A stretch of DNA of 57,366 bases from a virus, in IMG/VR virus record IMGVR_UViG_3300030102_004613, positions 1-57,366 of that record; one strand, given 5' to 3'. Made by a program: the position numbers and the translations under genes. Below are positions 33,083-39,673 of the stretch, piece after piece. Every line of letters begins with the position of its first letter. Position 1 is the first letter of the stretch. Under the pieces are notes generated by a model that had not been told where the DNA came from, searched no databases, and worked only from the letters and a program-made list of their open reading frames with translations.

Positions 33083-33358
33083 TTACATCATATCTGCTAA
33101 TACGTAACCTGATCGATAGCGCCTGTGAATTTCAAAGATTGACACACGCTCCGTGCCTTCCCAACCTTCGAAGTAAAATTCAGAATCTGAATCTTCGTAC
33201 ACCTCGCCTGTTAAGTCTTCTTTTAACTGATTGACAAGTCCTTTGAAAACTTGCTCCGCTTCCTCACGGCTTTCCAAAGCCATGAGGTAGTTGTCTTGCA
33301 TGGTCATAAATGTGTGTGCTACACAAAAGACCGTAGGGAAACCTTTTTCTGCTTTCAT
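33083..33358 (-). CDS. Hypothetical protein
   Basis: The 91-residue product (VFCVAHTFMTMQDNYLMALESREEAEQVFKGL ... DSEFYFEGWEGTERVSIFEIHRRY) looks like a small alpha/beta protein with strand-helix-strand order. No family recognised. It lies 5 bases upstream of the next gene in the operon. Confidence 0.55.
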   Translation of the reverse strand: MKAEKGFPTVFCVAHTFMTMQDNYLMALESREEAEQVFKGLVNQLKEDLTGEVYEDSDSEFYFEGWEGTERVSIFEIHRRYRSGYVLADMM

Positions 33359-33362
33359 AAAA

Positions 33363-33539
33363 TTATTTCTTTTCCGTTACAAGGGTGTAGTCATCAAAGT
33401 GACGCACAATTTCTATTGGAATTTCGTACACGTTGCCTGTCTTTGGGTCTTCGTATGACTCCCAACTCCACCCGTCCCCGTCTATAGGTGCACTGAACCT
33501 AAGGCGGTCTATTATTTCTCTTGAAAGTTTCTTATCCAT
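33363..33539 (-). CDS. Hypothetical protein (58 residues)
   Basis: The ATG at 33539 opens a frame ending at 33363. The product begins MDKKLSREIIDRLRFSA and continues with a Trp-rich turn (DGDGWSWESYEDPKTGNVYE) and a beta/basic end. It fills the gap between two neighbouring genes with only 3-4 base spacers on each side, which strongly supports it as a gene. Confidence 0.6.
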   Translation of the reverse strand: MDKKLSREIIDRLRFSAPIDGDGWSWESYEDPKTGNVYEIPIEIVRHFDDYTLVTEKK

Positions 33540-33542
33540 ATC

Positions 33543-33728
33543 CTAACTTCTTGAAACATTAAACTCTGAGTTGATGAAATCAAACGCTTCGCTATAAAAC
33601 TCGTCGTCCGTGTCAATGCCGTTGGCTTCCAACTCTTCTTTGATGCCTGCGAACAACCCGTCCACAGCGCGATTTTCGATGTGTGAAAAACTGATGTTTT
33701 CCAATAGAGATTCTAATTTCTCGTTCAT
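33543..33728 (-). CDS. Hypothetical acidic protein
   Basis: The 61-residue product (MNEKLESLLENISFSHIENRA ... DDEFYSEAFDFINSEFNVSRS) is acidic and helical, possibly a small host-interacting protein. No family recognised. Only 3 bases separate it from the next gene. Confidence 0.55.
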   Translation of the reverse strand: MNEKLESLLENISFSHIENRAVDGLFAGIKEELEANGIDTDDEFYSEAFDFINSEFNVSRS

Positions 33729-33743
33729 GATATTTGATTTTGA

Positions 33744-33962
33744 TTAATATTCGGTAAAGTCTACTTGGTTCGATGGGCATTGTGGTTGGTCCTTTAACCA
33801 CTCGTCCCTATACTTTCCGTAGTTGCTCATGCAGTCAAACCATTGCGCTTTGGTAATGGTCATGTCGTTCATCTCGTTAGCCAACGCCAACGCTCTTGGG
33901 TCATGCATATTGTAATAACCCGCTTCTCTTACTGCCTCGTAGGCAAGAAAAATCTCTTTCAT
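33744..33962 (-). CDS. Hypothetical protein
   Basis: The 72-residue product (KEIFLAYEAVREAGYYNMHDPRALALANEMNDMTI ... NYGKYRDEWLKDQPQCPSN) is helical and mildly acidic. No family recognised. It sits 12 bases downstream of the Cys-rich 239-residue gene. Confidence 0.55.
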   Translation of the reverse strand: MKEIFLAYEAVREAGYYNMHDPRALALANEMNDMTITKAQWFDCMSNYGKYRDEWLKDQPQCPSNQVDFTEY

Positions 33963-33974
33963 ACATAAATTTAT

Positions 33975-34694
33975 TTAGTGTTGTAAAATTTTAACATCCT
34001 TCGAGCCCTTTCCGAGAACCCCACTACATAGGCCACACTTTGCACAATTGCTTTTGTAACCCATCTCTTTAGAGGCGGGGCAAGAAACAGCGTTTTCGTT
34101 TCCGTCGTTCGTAGCAATGAAACTGCGATATGCTTTTTCGCTTGCGGACAACGCACCATTCCGATCGTGTACGCTCGCCATGAACCACTTGCCGTATTCC
34201 TTAGCCCAATCCTTATCCCATTGGTGTGTATATCCCGTCCATGATTTAGCAACCCAAACCATAGCCTCTACCAATTCGGTAGGCATCAAAGAAGGTTCTC
34301 CATATGTACCGAAACGTACATAAGTATTGAACGCCATTTCCACCATGTCCGCTTGTTTGTTGCGGTCAAGTGGTGTAAGGTCTTCCCGTTTGATGCTACG
34401 AAGTAGAGAAAGGAAGCCAACGTACTGCTGAAACTTGTGTGTGTAACACCCGCCATTCCCATTACCTACGCTGAAAGGACAATCAAGGCAATTGCTTTTG
34501 TCTAAAGCAAAGAATTTTTTCATACCAAACCCCTTGCTCGTAGTGGCTAAAGCCCACTGCTCCATACTAAAGGTGTAAGTTTGGACTAAGGCCGTGCCGT
34601 CGCTTATTTTGTCGTTTGTCGTTTTACCCTTGCGGACAACGAATACGTTATTGCCCTCAAGCCATACAATTTTTTTGCTCATAAAAATTTGCAT
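33975..34694 (-). CDS. Cys-rich phage protein of unknown function
   Basis: The 239-residue product has an N-terminal pair CLDCPF plus a nearby Cys (GGCYTHKFQQY), a central conserved-looking segment RFGTYGEPSLMPTELVEAM and TGYTHQWD, and a C-terminal cluster (SCPASKEMGYKSNCAKCGLCSG) that could bind zinc or an iron-sulfur cluster. I associate this combination with a protein family found in many phages and plasmids, but no activity is established. An ATG at 34682 (MSKKIVW) is an equally good start. Confidence 0.6.
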   Translation of the reverse strand: MQIFMSKKIVWLEGNNVFVVRKGKTTNDKISDGTALVQTYTFSMEQWALATTSKGFGMKKFFALDKSNCLDCPFSVGNGNGGCYTHKFQQYVGFLSLLRSIKREDLTPLDRNKQADMVEMAFNTYVRFGTYGEPSLMPTELVEAMVWVAKSWTGYTHQWDKDWAKEYGKWFMASVHDRNGALSASEKAYRSFIATNDGNENAVSCPASKEMGYKSNCAKCGLCSGVLGKGSKDVKILQH

Positions 34695-35066
34695 TTAGTA
34701 CCAAGCGTAATAGTACACTTGGTCGTCTTCTTTCCAATCTCCCAATGCCTCCGCACAATCTTTGATAGTATCCGTCAAGCCATCGAAATACCATTGGTCG
34801 TACTCATACGTTCCGAAAAAGAACCCTTCTCGTGTGGGTAGGAGATCGTCCGCAAGGGCTTTGTTGTTTAGCACCTTCGCACACTTTATGATAAGGTCGG
34901 CTATGTCCTCTTGAGTTACGACAAATTCAGTACAATTGTCGTCCTCCGCATCGCCCACGAAGTAATCGTGTACAGCGTTACATTTTCTCCAATACACCAA
35001 CTGAATATCGTCCTTGATATCCTCGTCTTTGCGAGGCTTTCGATATAGGTACATATCTAATCCCAT
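34695..35066 (-). CDS. Conserved phage protein of the 'MGLDMYL' type
   Basis: The 123-residue acidic product begins MGLDMYLYRKPRKDED, continues VYWRKCNAVHDYFVGD and LLPTREGFFFGTYEYDQWYFDGL. These segments recur in a family of phage and plasmid proteins without known function. Its stop is immediately followed by the next start. Upstream is a 330-base non-coding stretch with a structured RNA and promoter, so this gene may be controlled by that leader. Confidence 0.65.
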   Translation of the reverse strand: MGLDMYLYRKPRKDEDIKDDIQLVYWRKCNAVHDYFVGDAEDDNCTEFVVTQEDIADLIIKCAKVLNNKALADDLLPTREGFFFGTYEYDQWYFDGLTDTIKDCAEALGDWKEDDQVYYYAWY

Positions 35067-35155
35067 GATAAATAAATTTTGGTTAGTGGAATAGTAGGGT
35101 CTTGCTCCCCGTGCACAACAGCGTATAGTTTACGCCTTGTATCTATTCCGTAAAA

Positions 35156-35308
35156 ACTTGACGGCTTAACATCCGCAAACCTCCTCGGAGTACCTATGGT
35201 AAGAACGTATGTGGTTAGAGTCTACAGATACGTGTAGCATAGGTACTATGTTCCTCATAAGAGCGTTTTGCAGTCCGTTTTACGTGTGGTCGCCACAAGC
35301 CGTCAAGT
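35156..35308 (-). ncRNA. Structured RNA element (leader or small ncRNA)
   Basis: A perfect 12-bp inverted repeat (ACTTGACGGCTT at 35156-35167 with AAGCCGTCAAGT at 35297-35308) encloses a second perfect 10-bp repeat (AGTACCTATG at 35189-35198 with CATAGGTACT at 35238-35247). Inside that is a CTACA/TGTAG hairpin, and a GCGTA/TACGC hairpin lies just beyond at about 35122-35136. No credible ORF exists in 35067-35396. A promoter (35346-35353) points into it, and the next gene on the minus strand starts at 35066. It could be an independent ncRNA or a long regulatory leader. Orientation is from the promoter and neighbours. Confidence 0.55.
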
Positions 35309-35340
35309 CAGTTGTTTTGCCTCTTCTTTCAGCAAATCAA

Positions 35341-35420
35341 CGGCACAAACATATTGCACCAATTTTTGAAACTATCACAAAGAAATGTTAAAGCCGTTAA
35401 AGTTTTTTCAAGCCCTTTAG
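35341..35420 (-). promoter_or_regulatory. Repeated hairpin-promoter module, copy B
   Basis: On the minus strand a small hairpin (AGCCC/GGGCT) is followed by TTGAAAAAAC, then CGGCTTTAACATTTCTTT and, 25 bases on, the -7 box TATGTTTG (35353-35346). About 80 bases match copy A at 36112-36200 closely. It drives the structured RNA at 35156-35308 and the gene at 34695. A TTG -33 box at normal spacing is missing, so the conserved TTTAACATTTCTTT may be an activator or alternative-sigma site. Confidence 0.6.
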
Positions 35421-35633
35421 GGCTCTTCTTTGTAATCGGTATTCCTTACGCTCACGGGCTCTCTGAGCCTTCCCGTCTATAATATTAGCGTAGTGGTACT
35501 CCAAGCCGTCGGCCTTGATTTTACCCATGCATTTGCGCTTAGAGTTCGCCGTGCTCTTCCCGTCCAAAGATGGCGAGGAAGGAACACGGACAACGTATTC
35601 ACGTCCCCTGTGATTTGTTCTTGTGTGTATCAT
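35397..35633 (-). CDS. Hypothetical basic protein
   Basis: The 78-residue, Arg/Lys-rich product starts at an ATG that overlaps the stop of the upstream gene (ATGA at 35633-35630). It contains NHRGREYVVRVPSSPSLDG and a basic C-terminal helix (KAQRARERKEYRLQRR). The gene's end overlaps the copy B promoter module. No family recognised; nucleic-acid binding is plausible. Confidence 0.55.
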   Translation of the reverse strand: MIHTRTNHRGREYVVRVPSSPSLDGKSTANSKRKCMGKIKADGLEYHYANIIDGKAQRARERKEYRLQRRALKGLKKL

Positions 35634-35806
35634 GATGCAATAGGGTTTTCTTTTGTTATCATCCAATAGCAGTCTTTTAGCCTGTGGCCTTGCTCCTCTA
35701 TGAATTCCTCCACGAATTCGTGAACGTCCCCCGAAGGCACGAAAGTCTCATAAACCTTCACTTTTCCCGTGCTGTAATCCATTACAGCGATGTTTTGATA
35801 TCCCAT
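35630..35806 (-). CDS. Hypothetical acidic protein (58 residues)
   Basis: The ATG at 35806 opens a frame beginning MGYQNIAVMDYSTGKVKVYE, with a strand-rich N-terminus then an acidic helix (VHEFVEEFIEEQ) and CYWMIT near the end. It overlaps the next start by 4 bases. It fills the gap between neighbours and has a compact beta-alpha layout. No family recognised. Confidence 0.6.
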   Translation of the reverse strand: MGYQNIAVMDYSTGKVKVYETFVPSGDVHEFVEEFIEEQGHRLKDCYWMITKENPIAS

Positions 35807-35822
35807 AAGATTAAAGTTTAGA

Positions 35823-35838
35823 GCCCCCCGAAGGGGGC
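35823..35838 (-). terminator. GC-rich hairpin, possible terminator
   Basis: On the minus strand GCCCCC-TTCG-GGGGGC forms a 6-bp hairpin with a stable UUCG tetraloop, 8 bases after the stop codon of the gene ending at 35847. The following TCTAAACTTT is only a weak U tract, so termination may be partial. Confidence 0.5.
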
Positions 35839-35846
35839 GGTTAGAA

Positions 35847-36089
35847 TTATTTGTGTAGACCTATGGCGGAGCCAACGTTTGCCATGATACGTCGCCCTAA
35901 GTGCACAATCGTTAGAGCGTCGGATTTGAACGCCGTTTTATACTCTTTCAGCATAAATTTGGCTTCTTCGTAATTTTCGGCTCTATCCACAAGTTCCTTC
36001 CCGTCAGGGCCATGAAACACGATGCAATACGGGTGCTTCATGTTGTAGATGTTACTCGGGTAGTTTTCGAGAAATTCGTTGTTGTTCAT
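35847..36089 (-). CDS. Hypothetical protein
   Basis: From the ATG at 36089 the product is 80 residues (MNNNEFLENYPSNIYNMKHPYC...). It contains PYCIVFHGPDGKELVDRAENYEEAKFML, a strand-turn-helix resembling small ligand- or nucleotide-associated modules, and a basic C-terminus. The upstream extension of the frame crosses the copy A promoter and is rejected. No family recognised. Confidence 0.55.
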   Translation of the reverse strand: MNNNEFLENYPSNIYNMKHPYCIVFHGPDGKELVDRAENYEEAKFMLKEYKTAFKSDALTIVHLGRRIMANVGSAIGLHK

Positions 36090-36111
36090 GTCGTTTTGAT
36101 TTTTGGTTGAA

Positions 36112-36200
36112 CGGGGCAAACATAGTGCACCGATTTTTTGGATTGTCATAAAGAAATGTTAAAGCCGTTAAACTTTTTTGAAGCCCCCACAAGGGGGGCT
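36112..36200 (-). promoter_or_regulatory. Repeated hairpin-promoter module, copy A
   Basis: On the minus strand the hairpin AGCCCCC/GGGGGCT (about 36199-36183) follows the stop of 36214-36456. Then come TTCAAAAAAG, CGGCTTTAACATTTCTTT (36167-36150 region) and, 25 bases later, TATGTTTG at 36124-36117. It lies 28 bases before the ATG at 36089. The near-identical copy at 35341-35420 shows a duplicated transcription-control unit: hairpin of the previous transcript plus promoter of the next. Confidence 0.6.
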
Positions 36201-36213
36201 CCGATGTAAGGGA

Positions 36214-36456
36214 TTAGTATTTCAATGGGATATAACATGCATGGTATTTCCCTTTGTGCACGAAGCACCCGCCGGCCATTCCGAAGGAGGCCCAATCGGG
36301 ATTTTCTTCTTCGTCGTGTATATCATATAAAAACATCTCCTTTCCATAGGCATTCGTTACAGGGGAAAACCACACGGGAAAATTGCGCATACTGATAATG
36401 TTTTCAGCGTGCTCGATTTTACGCATACTCTCGATGTTGAATAATTTGTCGCTCAT
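36214..36456 (-). CDS. Hypothetical protein
   Basis: The 80-residue product (SDKLFNIESMRKIEHAENIIS ... KEMFLYDIHDEEENPDWASFGMAGGCFVHKGKYHACYIPLKY) has a helical start and a beta-rich, Tyr/Trp-rich end. No family recognised. It is followed by the copy A module. Confidence 0.55.
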   Translation of the reverse strand: MSDKLFNIESMRKIEHAENIISMRNFPVWFSPVTNAYGKEMFLYDIHDEEENPDWASFGMAGGCFVHKGKYHACYIPLKY

Positions 36457-36468
36457 TTTAAACAGAGT

Positions 36469-36678
36469 TTAAAGGTTAATAAAATACTGCCCTTCTACGA
36501 AGAGTTTGAACTGAGGGTCACGAAGTGACCTGTACGCTGCACTTAGGCTATCCGTGAAGAATCCTAAGGATTCAACAGCGTCAGTAGATACGAATTCCTC
36601 GTAGAGTTCCTCTACGAAGTGAGAGCCAAACTTGGCCTGTAATGCTTTCAGCATTTCATGTGTAGTGATGTTTTTCAT
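36469..36678 (-). CDS. Hypothetical protein
   Basis: The 69-residue acidic helical product (ITTHEMLKALQAKFGSHFVEELYEEFVSTDAVESL) ends in a short strand. No family recognised. It is the first gene downstream of the large non-coding region and has its own promoter box at 36703-36710. Confidence 0.55.
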   Translation of the reverse strand: MKNITTHEMLKALQAKFGSHFVEELYEEFVSTDAVESLGFFTDSLSAAYRSLRDPQFKLFVEGQYFINL

Positions 36679-36702
36679 CGGTCAAAATTTTTTGATTTGC
36701 CA

Positions 36703-36750
36703 CAAATCTACGGGGGTCGGAACCAAAGTCTTTCCCAAAGAAATGTTAAA
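36703..36750 (-). promoter_or_regulatory. Early promoter, TAGATTTG with TTTAACATTTCTTT
   Basis: The minus strand carries TTTAACATTTCTTT (36750-36737) and, 26 bases on, the -7 box TAGATTTG (36710-36703), followed by the ATG at 36678. It is the third copy of the same upstream element as at 35341 and 36112, here without the flanking hairpin. It marks the downstream end of the ncRNA transcript. Confidence 0.6.
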
Positions 36751-36759
36751 ACTCTCAGT

Positions 36760-37445
36760 GCGCATTATGCACACGGAGTTCCTGTGAGGCAGTTCGATGT
36801 TGTAACATCTTTTGTAAATCGGGACCGAAGGTCCAACGCACGTGCAGTGCAGGATACAGGCCCCACTGAACGGGACAATACGCAACCCCTTCGGGGTATC
36901 CTGTGTGTTGTGGTGTGCGGTGGTGGGAAAGGGTGGGGGATTGTTCCCTCTCTTTTCAGAACTTACAAGGTTTTACCTTGTACAAACTGGAACTGTGGTC
37001 AGTTTGGGTTTGTCGGGAAGGGGAAGTCCCTAAGGACTTCGGGTTGGTCGGTGGTGGGAACCCCAAACCAACTGGCCAAAACCGTGCGGGAAAGACCCCC
37101 GTGGGGTCTCGGGTGCGGTTTCCGTGCGTCATGCGTAGCGTATATATATGTATATAATCCCACCCCCCTGAACAACTCAGCAAAATTTCCAAGTACCCCA
37201 GGATCACAAGAGGAGGGCGGGGAGTATGGGCATAGATAGTCCCCCTCGCGCTAAGTTGGAGTAGGGGTCATAAAGGTATCTGTTGAATGAGAATGCCTGC
37301 GAAAAAATTTGAGCAAAATAAGGGCCGTTAGACAACGAGCCGTCGTGGTAGACCTGCCGAGCAACTCAGCCAACCGTCTGCGTATCTCGTACGCTTGAGG
37401 CGTAGATACTTGTCTTCTGTTCGACGAGTTGTTGTGCCCTACGAC
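36760..37445 (-). ncRNA. Large structured non-coding RNA candidate (~690 nt)
   Basis: The region lacks a believable ORF (the open frames are Cys/Trp-rich shadows) and is more G+C-rich than its surroundings. It is packed with perfect hairpins: 36850-36857/36896-36903 (8 bp), 36964-36971/36975-36982 (8 bp), 37023-37029/37034-37040 (7 bp), 37093-37099/37103-37109 (7 bp), and a nested pair at about 37380-37410. Two minus-strand hairpins with the same loop, GCUGAG-UUG-CUCGGC (37370-37356) and CUGAG-UUG-UUCAG (37180-37168), differ by wobble substitutions that keep pairing only on the minus strand. A good minus-strand promoter lies at 37450-37480. Size and style recall ROOL/GOLLD-class phage RNAs; homology is untested. 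Confidence 0.6.
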
Positions 37446-37449
37446 ACGG

Positions 37450-37480
37450 TAAAGTTATAAGAAATATTTTAGAAAGTCAA
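37450..37480 (-). promoter_or_regulatory. Promoter of the large ncRNA (TTG-N20-TAACTTTA)
   Basis: On the minus strand TTG at 37480-37478 and TAACTTTA at 37457-37450 are separated by 20 bases, matching the Bacteroidota TTG-N19/20-TAnnTTTG promoter except for the last base. It begins 10 bases after the stop of the gene ending at 37490 and points into the hairpin-rich region. Confidence 0.55.
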
Positions 37481-37489
37481 TAGGATAAA

Positions 37490-37897
37490 CTACCTAATTC
37501 TTCTAATTCGTACCACATTCCCATACTGGTCATAGTATGTGAGTATCGTTTTCCCATATTCGTCTTTTGATTCCGATACTGCCCCTGCGGGGTAGCCGAA
37601 TGCGTCCATGAAGTAGGTGATGCGGTTGCCCTCTATATCTGTTATGGTCTCTGCCCTGCCCTGTGGGTTTCCGTATTGATCATAGTGGGTGGTGCTCATG
37701 CTCCCGTCCCCGAAGTCTTCCTGTTCTACGGTCCCTGTGGTGTACCCAAATGTATTGGTGTAGGTTACTACAGCGTCGTCAGACGGTAATGTAGTTTCGA
37801 TCACTGTCTCTTGCAGTTCTGTGCTGATGGTGTTATCCCATTGCGCCGATAGGCTTGCTGCGGCAAAGATGCCTGCAGCCGTAATAAAATGTTTCAT
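37490..37897 (-). CDS. Exported protein with YD (RHS-like) repeats
   Basis: The 135-residue product has a clear signal peptide (MKHFITAAGIFAAASLSAQ, cleavage near 19). The mature part contains repeated Y-D/F-x-Y-G-N/Y units: TYTNTFGYTTG, THYDQYGNPQGR, TYFMDAFGYPAGA, LTYYDQYGNVVR, each about 20-30 residues apart, the YD/RHS-type repeat that wraps into beta-sheet shells. At this length it is a short fragment of such a structure. It is secreted to the periplasm or surface; exclusion of other phages or envelope alteration are possible roles. Confidence 0.6.
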   Translation of the reverse strand: MKHFITAAGIFAAASLSAQWDNTISTELQETVIETTLPSDDAVVTYTNTFGYTTGTVEQEDFGDGSMSTTHYDQYGNPQGRAETITDIEGNRITYFMDAFGYPAGAVSESKDEYGKTILTYYDQYGNVVRIRRIR

Positions 37898-38142
37898 TGA
37901 ATTAAAAGATCATCAACCCATATAGGAGTCTTTTCTCCCACATAAGTATTAAAGGTGTTATACTCTAAATAATCAATAGCATCTTCTTCACTCATGTCTT
38001 GACATAGTATTTCAACACACTTGTTTCTTGAATACACTACTTTACATAGATTGGGCTCGAAACCCATAATGGCTTCATCAAAGCCATCTGCAAAAAGTAC
38101 ATCCTCTGTATGAGCGTACTTTTCAATTATTGTTTCTCTCAT
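37894..38142 (-). CDS. Conserved small phage protein
   Basis: The 82-residue acidic product contains VLFADGFDEAIMGFEPN, KVVYSRNKCVEILCQD, MSEEDAIDYLEYNTFNTYVGEKTPIWVDDLL. I recognise this string of features ('DGFD-AI-G', 'VVY...C-EIL', 'YVGEKTPIW') from small proteins of many phages; the function is not known. It overlaps the exported YD protein gene by 4 bases. Confidence 0.65.
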   Translation of the reverse strand: MRETIIEKYAHTEDVLFADGFDEAIMGFEPNLCKVVYSRNKCVEILCQDMSEEDAIDYLEYNTFNTYVGEKTPIWVDDLLIQ

Positions 38143-38180
38143 GTATATAAATTGAATATTAATAAAAGTAAGATACGAAT

Positions 38181-38318
38181 TTATCTTCCCTGTCCCGCAT
38201 ATTTCTTACGATAGTTCTTTGAACTCTTCAGTTTAGAAGTCTTTGTTTTTGCGTGAACATTGGGCCGAGAGATCTTTGGTTTCTCAAGACGTATGATTGT
38301 GGTTTGCTTCTTAGGCAT
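38181..38318 (-). CDS. Small basic protein (45 residues)
   Basis: The ATG at 38318 opens a strongly basic frame: MPKKQTTIIRLEKPKISRP, then AKTKTSKLKSSKNYRKKY ending GQGR. It overlaps the DUF5675 gene by 8 bases. A similar small Lys-rich protein is familiar from other Bacteroidota phages. It probably binds nucleic acid or is a minor virion protein. Confidence 0.6.
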   Translation of the reverse strand: MPKKQTTIIRLEKPKISRPNVHAKTKTSKLKSSKNYRKKYAGQGR

Positions 38319-38763
38319 AGTCCTCGTATTTAATCCATACCGTTTCCCCATCCAGTAGGGCTTCTGATATGCGTGGGTATATGTCTTTGTATGCGTAGGT
38401 ACTTTTACCTATAGTCCCTTTCATGTCTGCCGACATTCCTACAAGCAGGCAACCTGCAGTATGCTCATCGGTATTTCCGATGTGTATCAATATATACTCA
38501 AAGCCAGGAACGTCTCTCACCCATAACATACCTTTATGCATGTTGGGAAACTTCTCAGCATAACGATTATGGAATCCACCTACCGTGCGTAGGGTGATTC
38601 TATATGTACCGGCGGGGATCCGTGTCTCTCCGTATTCCTTCTCTTCACGGTATTCATCTTCGAGGGTGAAGCAGAGAAACTCTCTACCTTCCTCTTCTTC
38701 TAAAAACAGTGATCCAATAGTAAAGTCATCGGCACTGTATAGTCTTTTTACAAGTAGTTTCAT
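38311..38763 (-). CDS. DUF5675-family protein
   Basis: The 150-residue product matches the DUF5675 layout: FTIGSLFLEEEEGREFLCFTLED, ETRIPAGTYRITL, then PGFEYILIHIGNTDEHTAGCLLVG. The HIGN and TAGC segments are the family's likely active-site region. The family is common in phages and is suspected, not shown, to act on the cell wall. No other endolysin was recognised in this genome, so it is the best lysin candidate, although it lies at the head of the early block rather than with the spanin. Confidence 0.7.
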   Translation of the reverse strand: MKLLVKRLYSADDFTIGSLFLEEEEGREFLCFTLEDEYREEKEYGETRIPAGTYRITLRTVGGFHNRYAEKFPNMHKGMLWVRDVPGFEYILIHIGNTDEHTAGCLLVGMSADMKGTIGKSTYAYKDIYPRISEALLDGETVWIKYEDYA

Positions 38764-38788
38764 AGCGCTGTAAAGTTACAAAATGTAT

Positions 38789-38796
38789 TAGATTTG
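38789..38796 (+). promoter_or_regulatory. -7 box (TAGATTTG) in the divergent region
   Basis: TAGATTTG lies 19 bases before the ATG at 38816 in the 52-base gap where the two transcription blocks diverge. It should start the + strand block. The minus-strand side holds TACATTTT close to the DUF5675 start but no perfect box. Confidence 0.55.
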
Positions 38797-38815
38797 TTTC
38801 TATAGAGATTATATT

Positions 38816-39385
38816 ATGAGTTTATTAGAAGCCTATAAAAAGTATTCCAGTTTCACCGACAAGGGGAATACTCATACCTACATCCAGGGGTATTACAGCG
38901 AAGAATTTAAGGACCCAAAAAGAGTGAAGAACTTTCTGGAGTTGGGTATTATGCACGGGGGTAGCGTCATGCTATGGCACGACTGGTTCCCCAACGCGCG
39001 GATCGAAGGTGTGGACATTGCAGATGATGCTATATACTTCTACGACAAGAACAGAGGGGACGAGGAGTACCCAAGATTTTTTCCATTAATCATGGATGCG
39101 TATCAGCAAAACACTGTTGATTTGTTTGAGGATGACTTCTTTGATTATATTGTAGACGATGGTCCGCATAGTGTCGATAGCCAATGTTATGCTATAGAGC
39201 ATTATCTTTGTAAAGTAAAGCCTGGAGGTAAACTTATCATTGAAGATGTACAGAACGAAAAAGACATCGATCAGTTTATTAAAAGTGTAGATAAGGTGAA
39301 GGATCTTGTTGCGGGATACAGGCACATAGAGTTAGATATCAAACATAGATACGACGACCGCATCTTTGAGATTACAAGAGCATGA
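38816..39385 (+). CDS. Class I SAM-dependent methyltransferase
   Basis: The 189-residue product has motif I FLELGIMHGGSVMLW, an acidic strand end RIEGVDIADDA (adenosine-binding Asp) and a motif IV-like DYIVDDGPHS followed by GGKLIIEDV. The layout is close to macrocin-O-methyltransferase and cephalosporin-hydroxylase-like enzymes that act on sugars, with the 'DDG-H-S' metal/catalytic motif. Possible target: sugar on phage or host glycan. First gene of the + block; overlaps the next gene by 4 bases. Confidence 0.7.
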   Translation: MSLLEAYKKYSSFTDKGNTHTYIQGYYSEEFKDPKRVKNFLELGIMHGGSVMLWHDWFPNARIEGVDIADDAIYFYDKNRGDEEYPRFFPLIMDAYQQNTVDLFEDDFFDYIVDDGPHSVDSQCYAIEHYLCKVKPGGKLIIEDVQNEKDIDQFIKSVDKVKDLVAGYRHIELDIKHRYDDRIFEITRA

Positions 39386-39672
39386 AGTACAGAAACAAAA
39401 AAAACCCTAAGAAAAGAAAAGCCGCAGACCCAAGGGCTGTGCGTAAATCAAATAAGGGTGGTCCTTTCTATGAGGGGAGGTATGACAACTTAGAGATAGC
39501 CGAGGAGATATTCGATCCGGAAACCTACGAGTTGATTGAGGGTAAACTGTACTATAAAGAATCTGGAGAAGAGGCAGAGCCTATTAGAGGACCATACTTA
39601 AACAGAAAACAAGGAAGAATCGCGCCGTATGAAAAAACTATGTTCGATTATTTCAAGAAAAAGAAAAAATAA
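39382..39672 (+). CDS. Hypothetical protein with basic ends
   Basis: The 96-residue product has a very basic N-terminus (YRNKKNPKKRKAADPRAVRK), an acidic middle (NLEIAEEIFDPETYELIEG) and a basic tail (DYFKKKKK). No family recognised. The ends suggest nucleic-acid or membrane contact. It overlaps the methyltransferase stop by 4 bases. Confidence 0.55.
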   Translation: MKYRNKKNPKKRKAADPRAVRKSNKGGPFYEGRYDNLEIAEEIFDPETYELIEGKLYYKESGEEAEPIRGPYLNRKQGRIAPYEKTMFDYFKKKKK

Positions 39673-39673
39673 A

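Noticed and set aside
36658-37239. A 193-residue + strand ORF over the hairpin-rich region
   Set aside because: Composition is unlike any neighbour (many Cys, Trp, Gly, Arg), it has no start context or promoter, it overlaps perfect RNA hairpins, and all surrounding genes are on the other strand.
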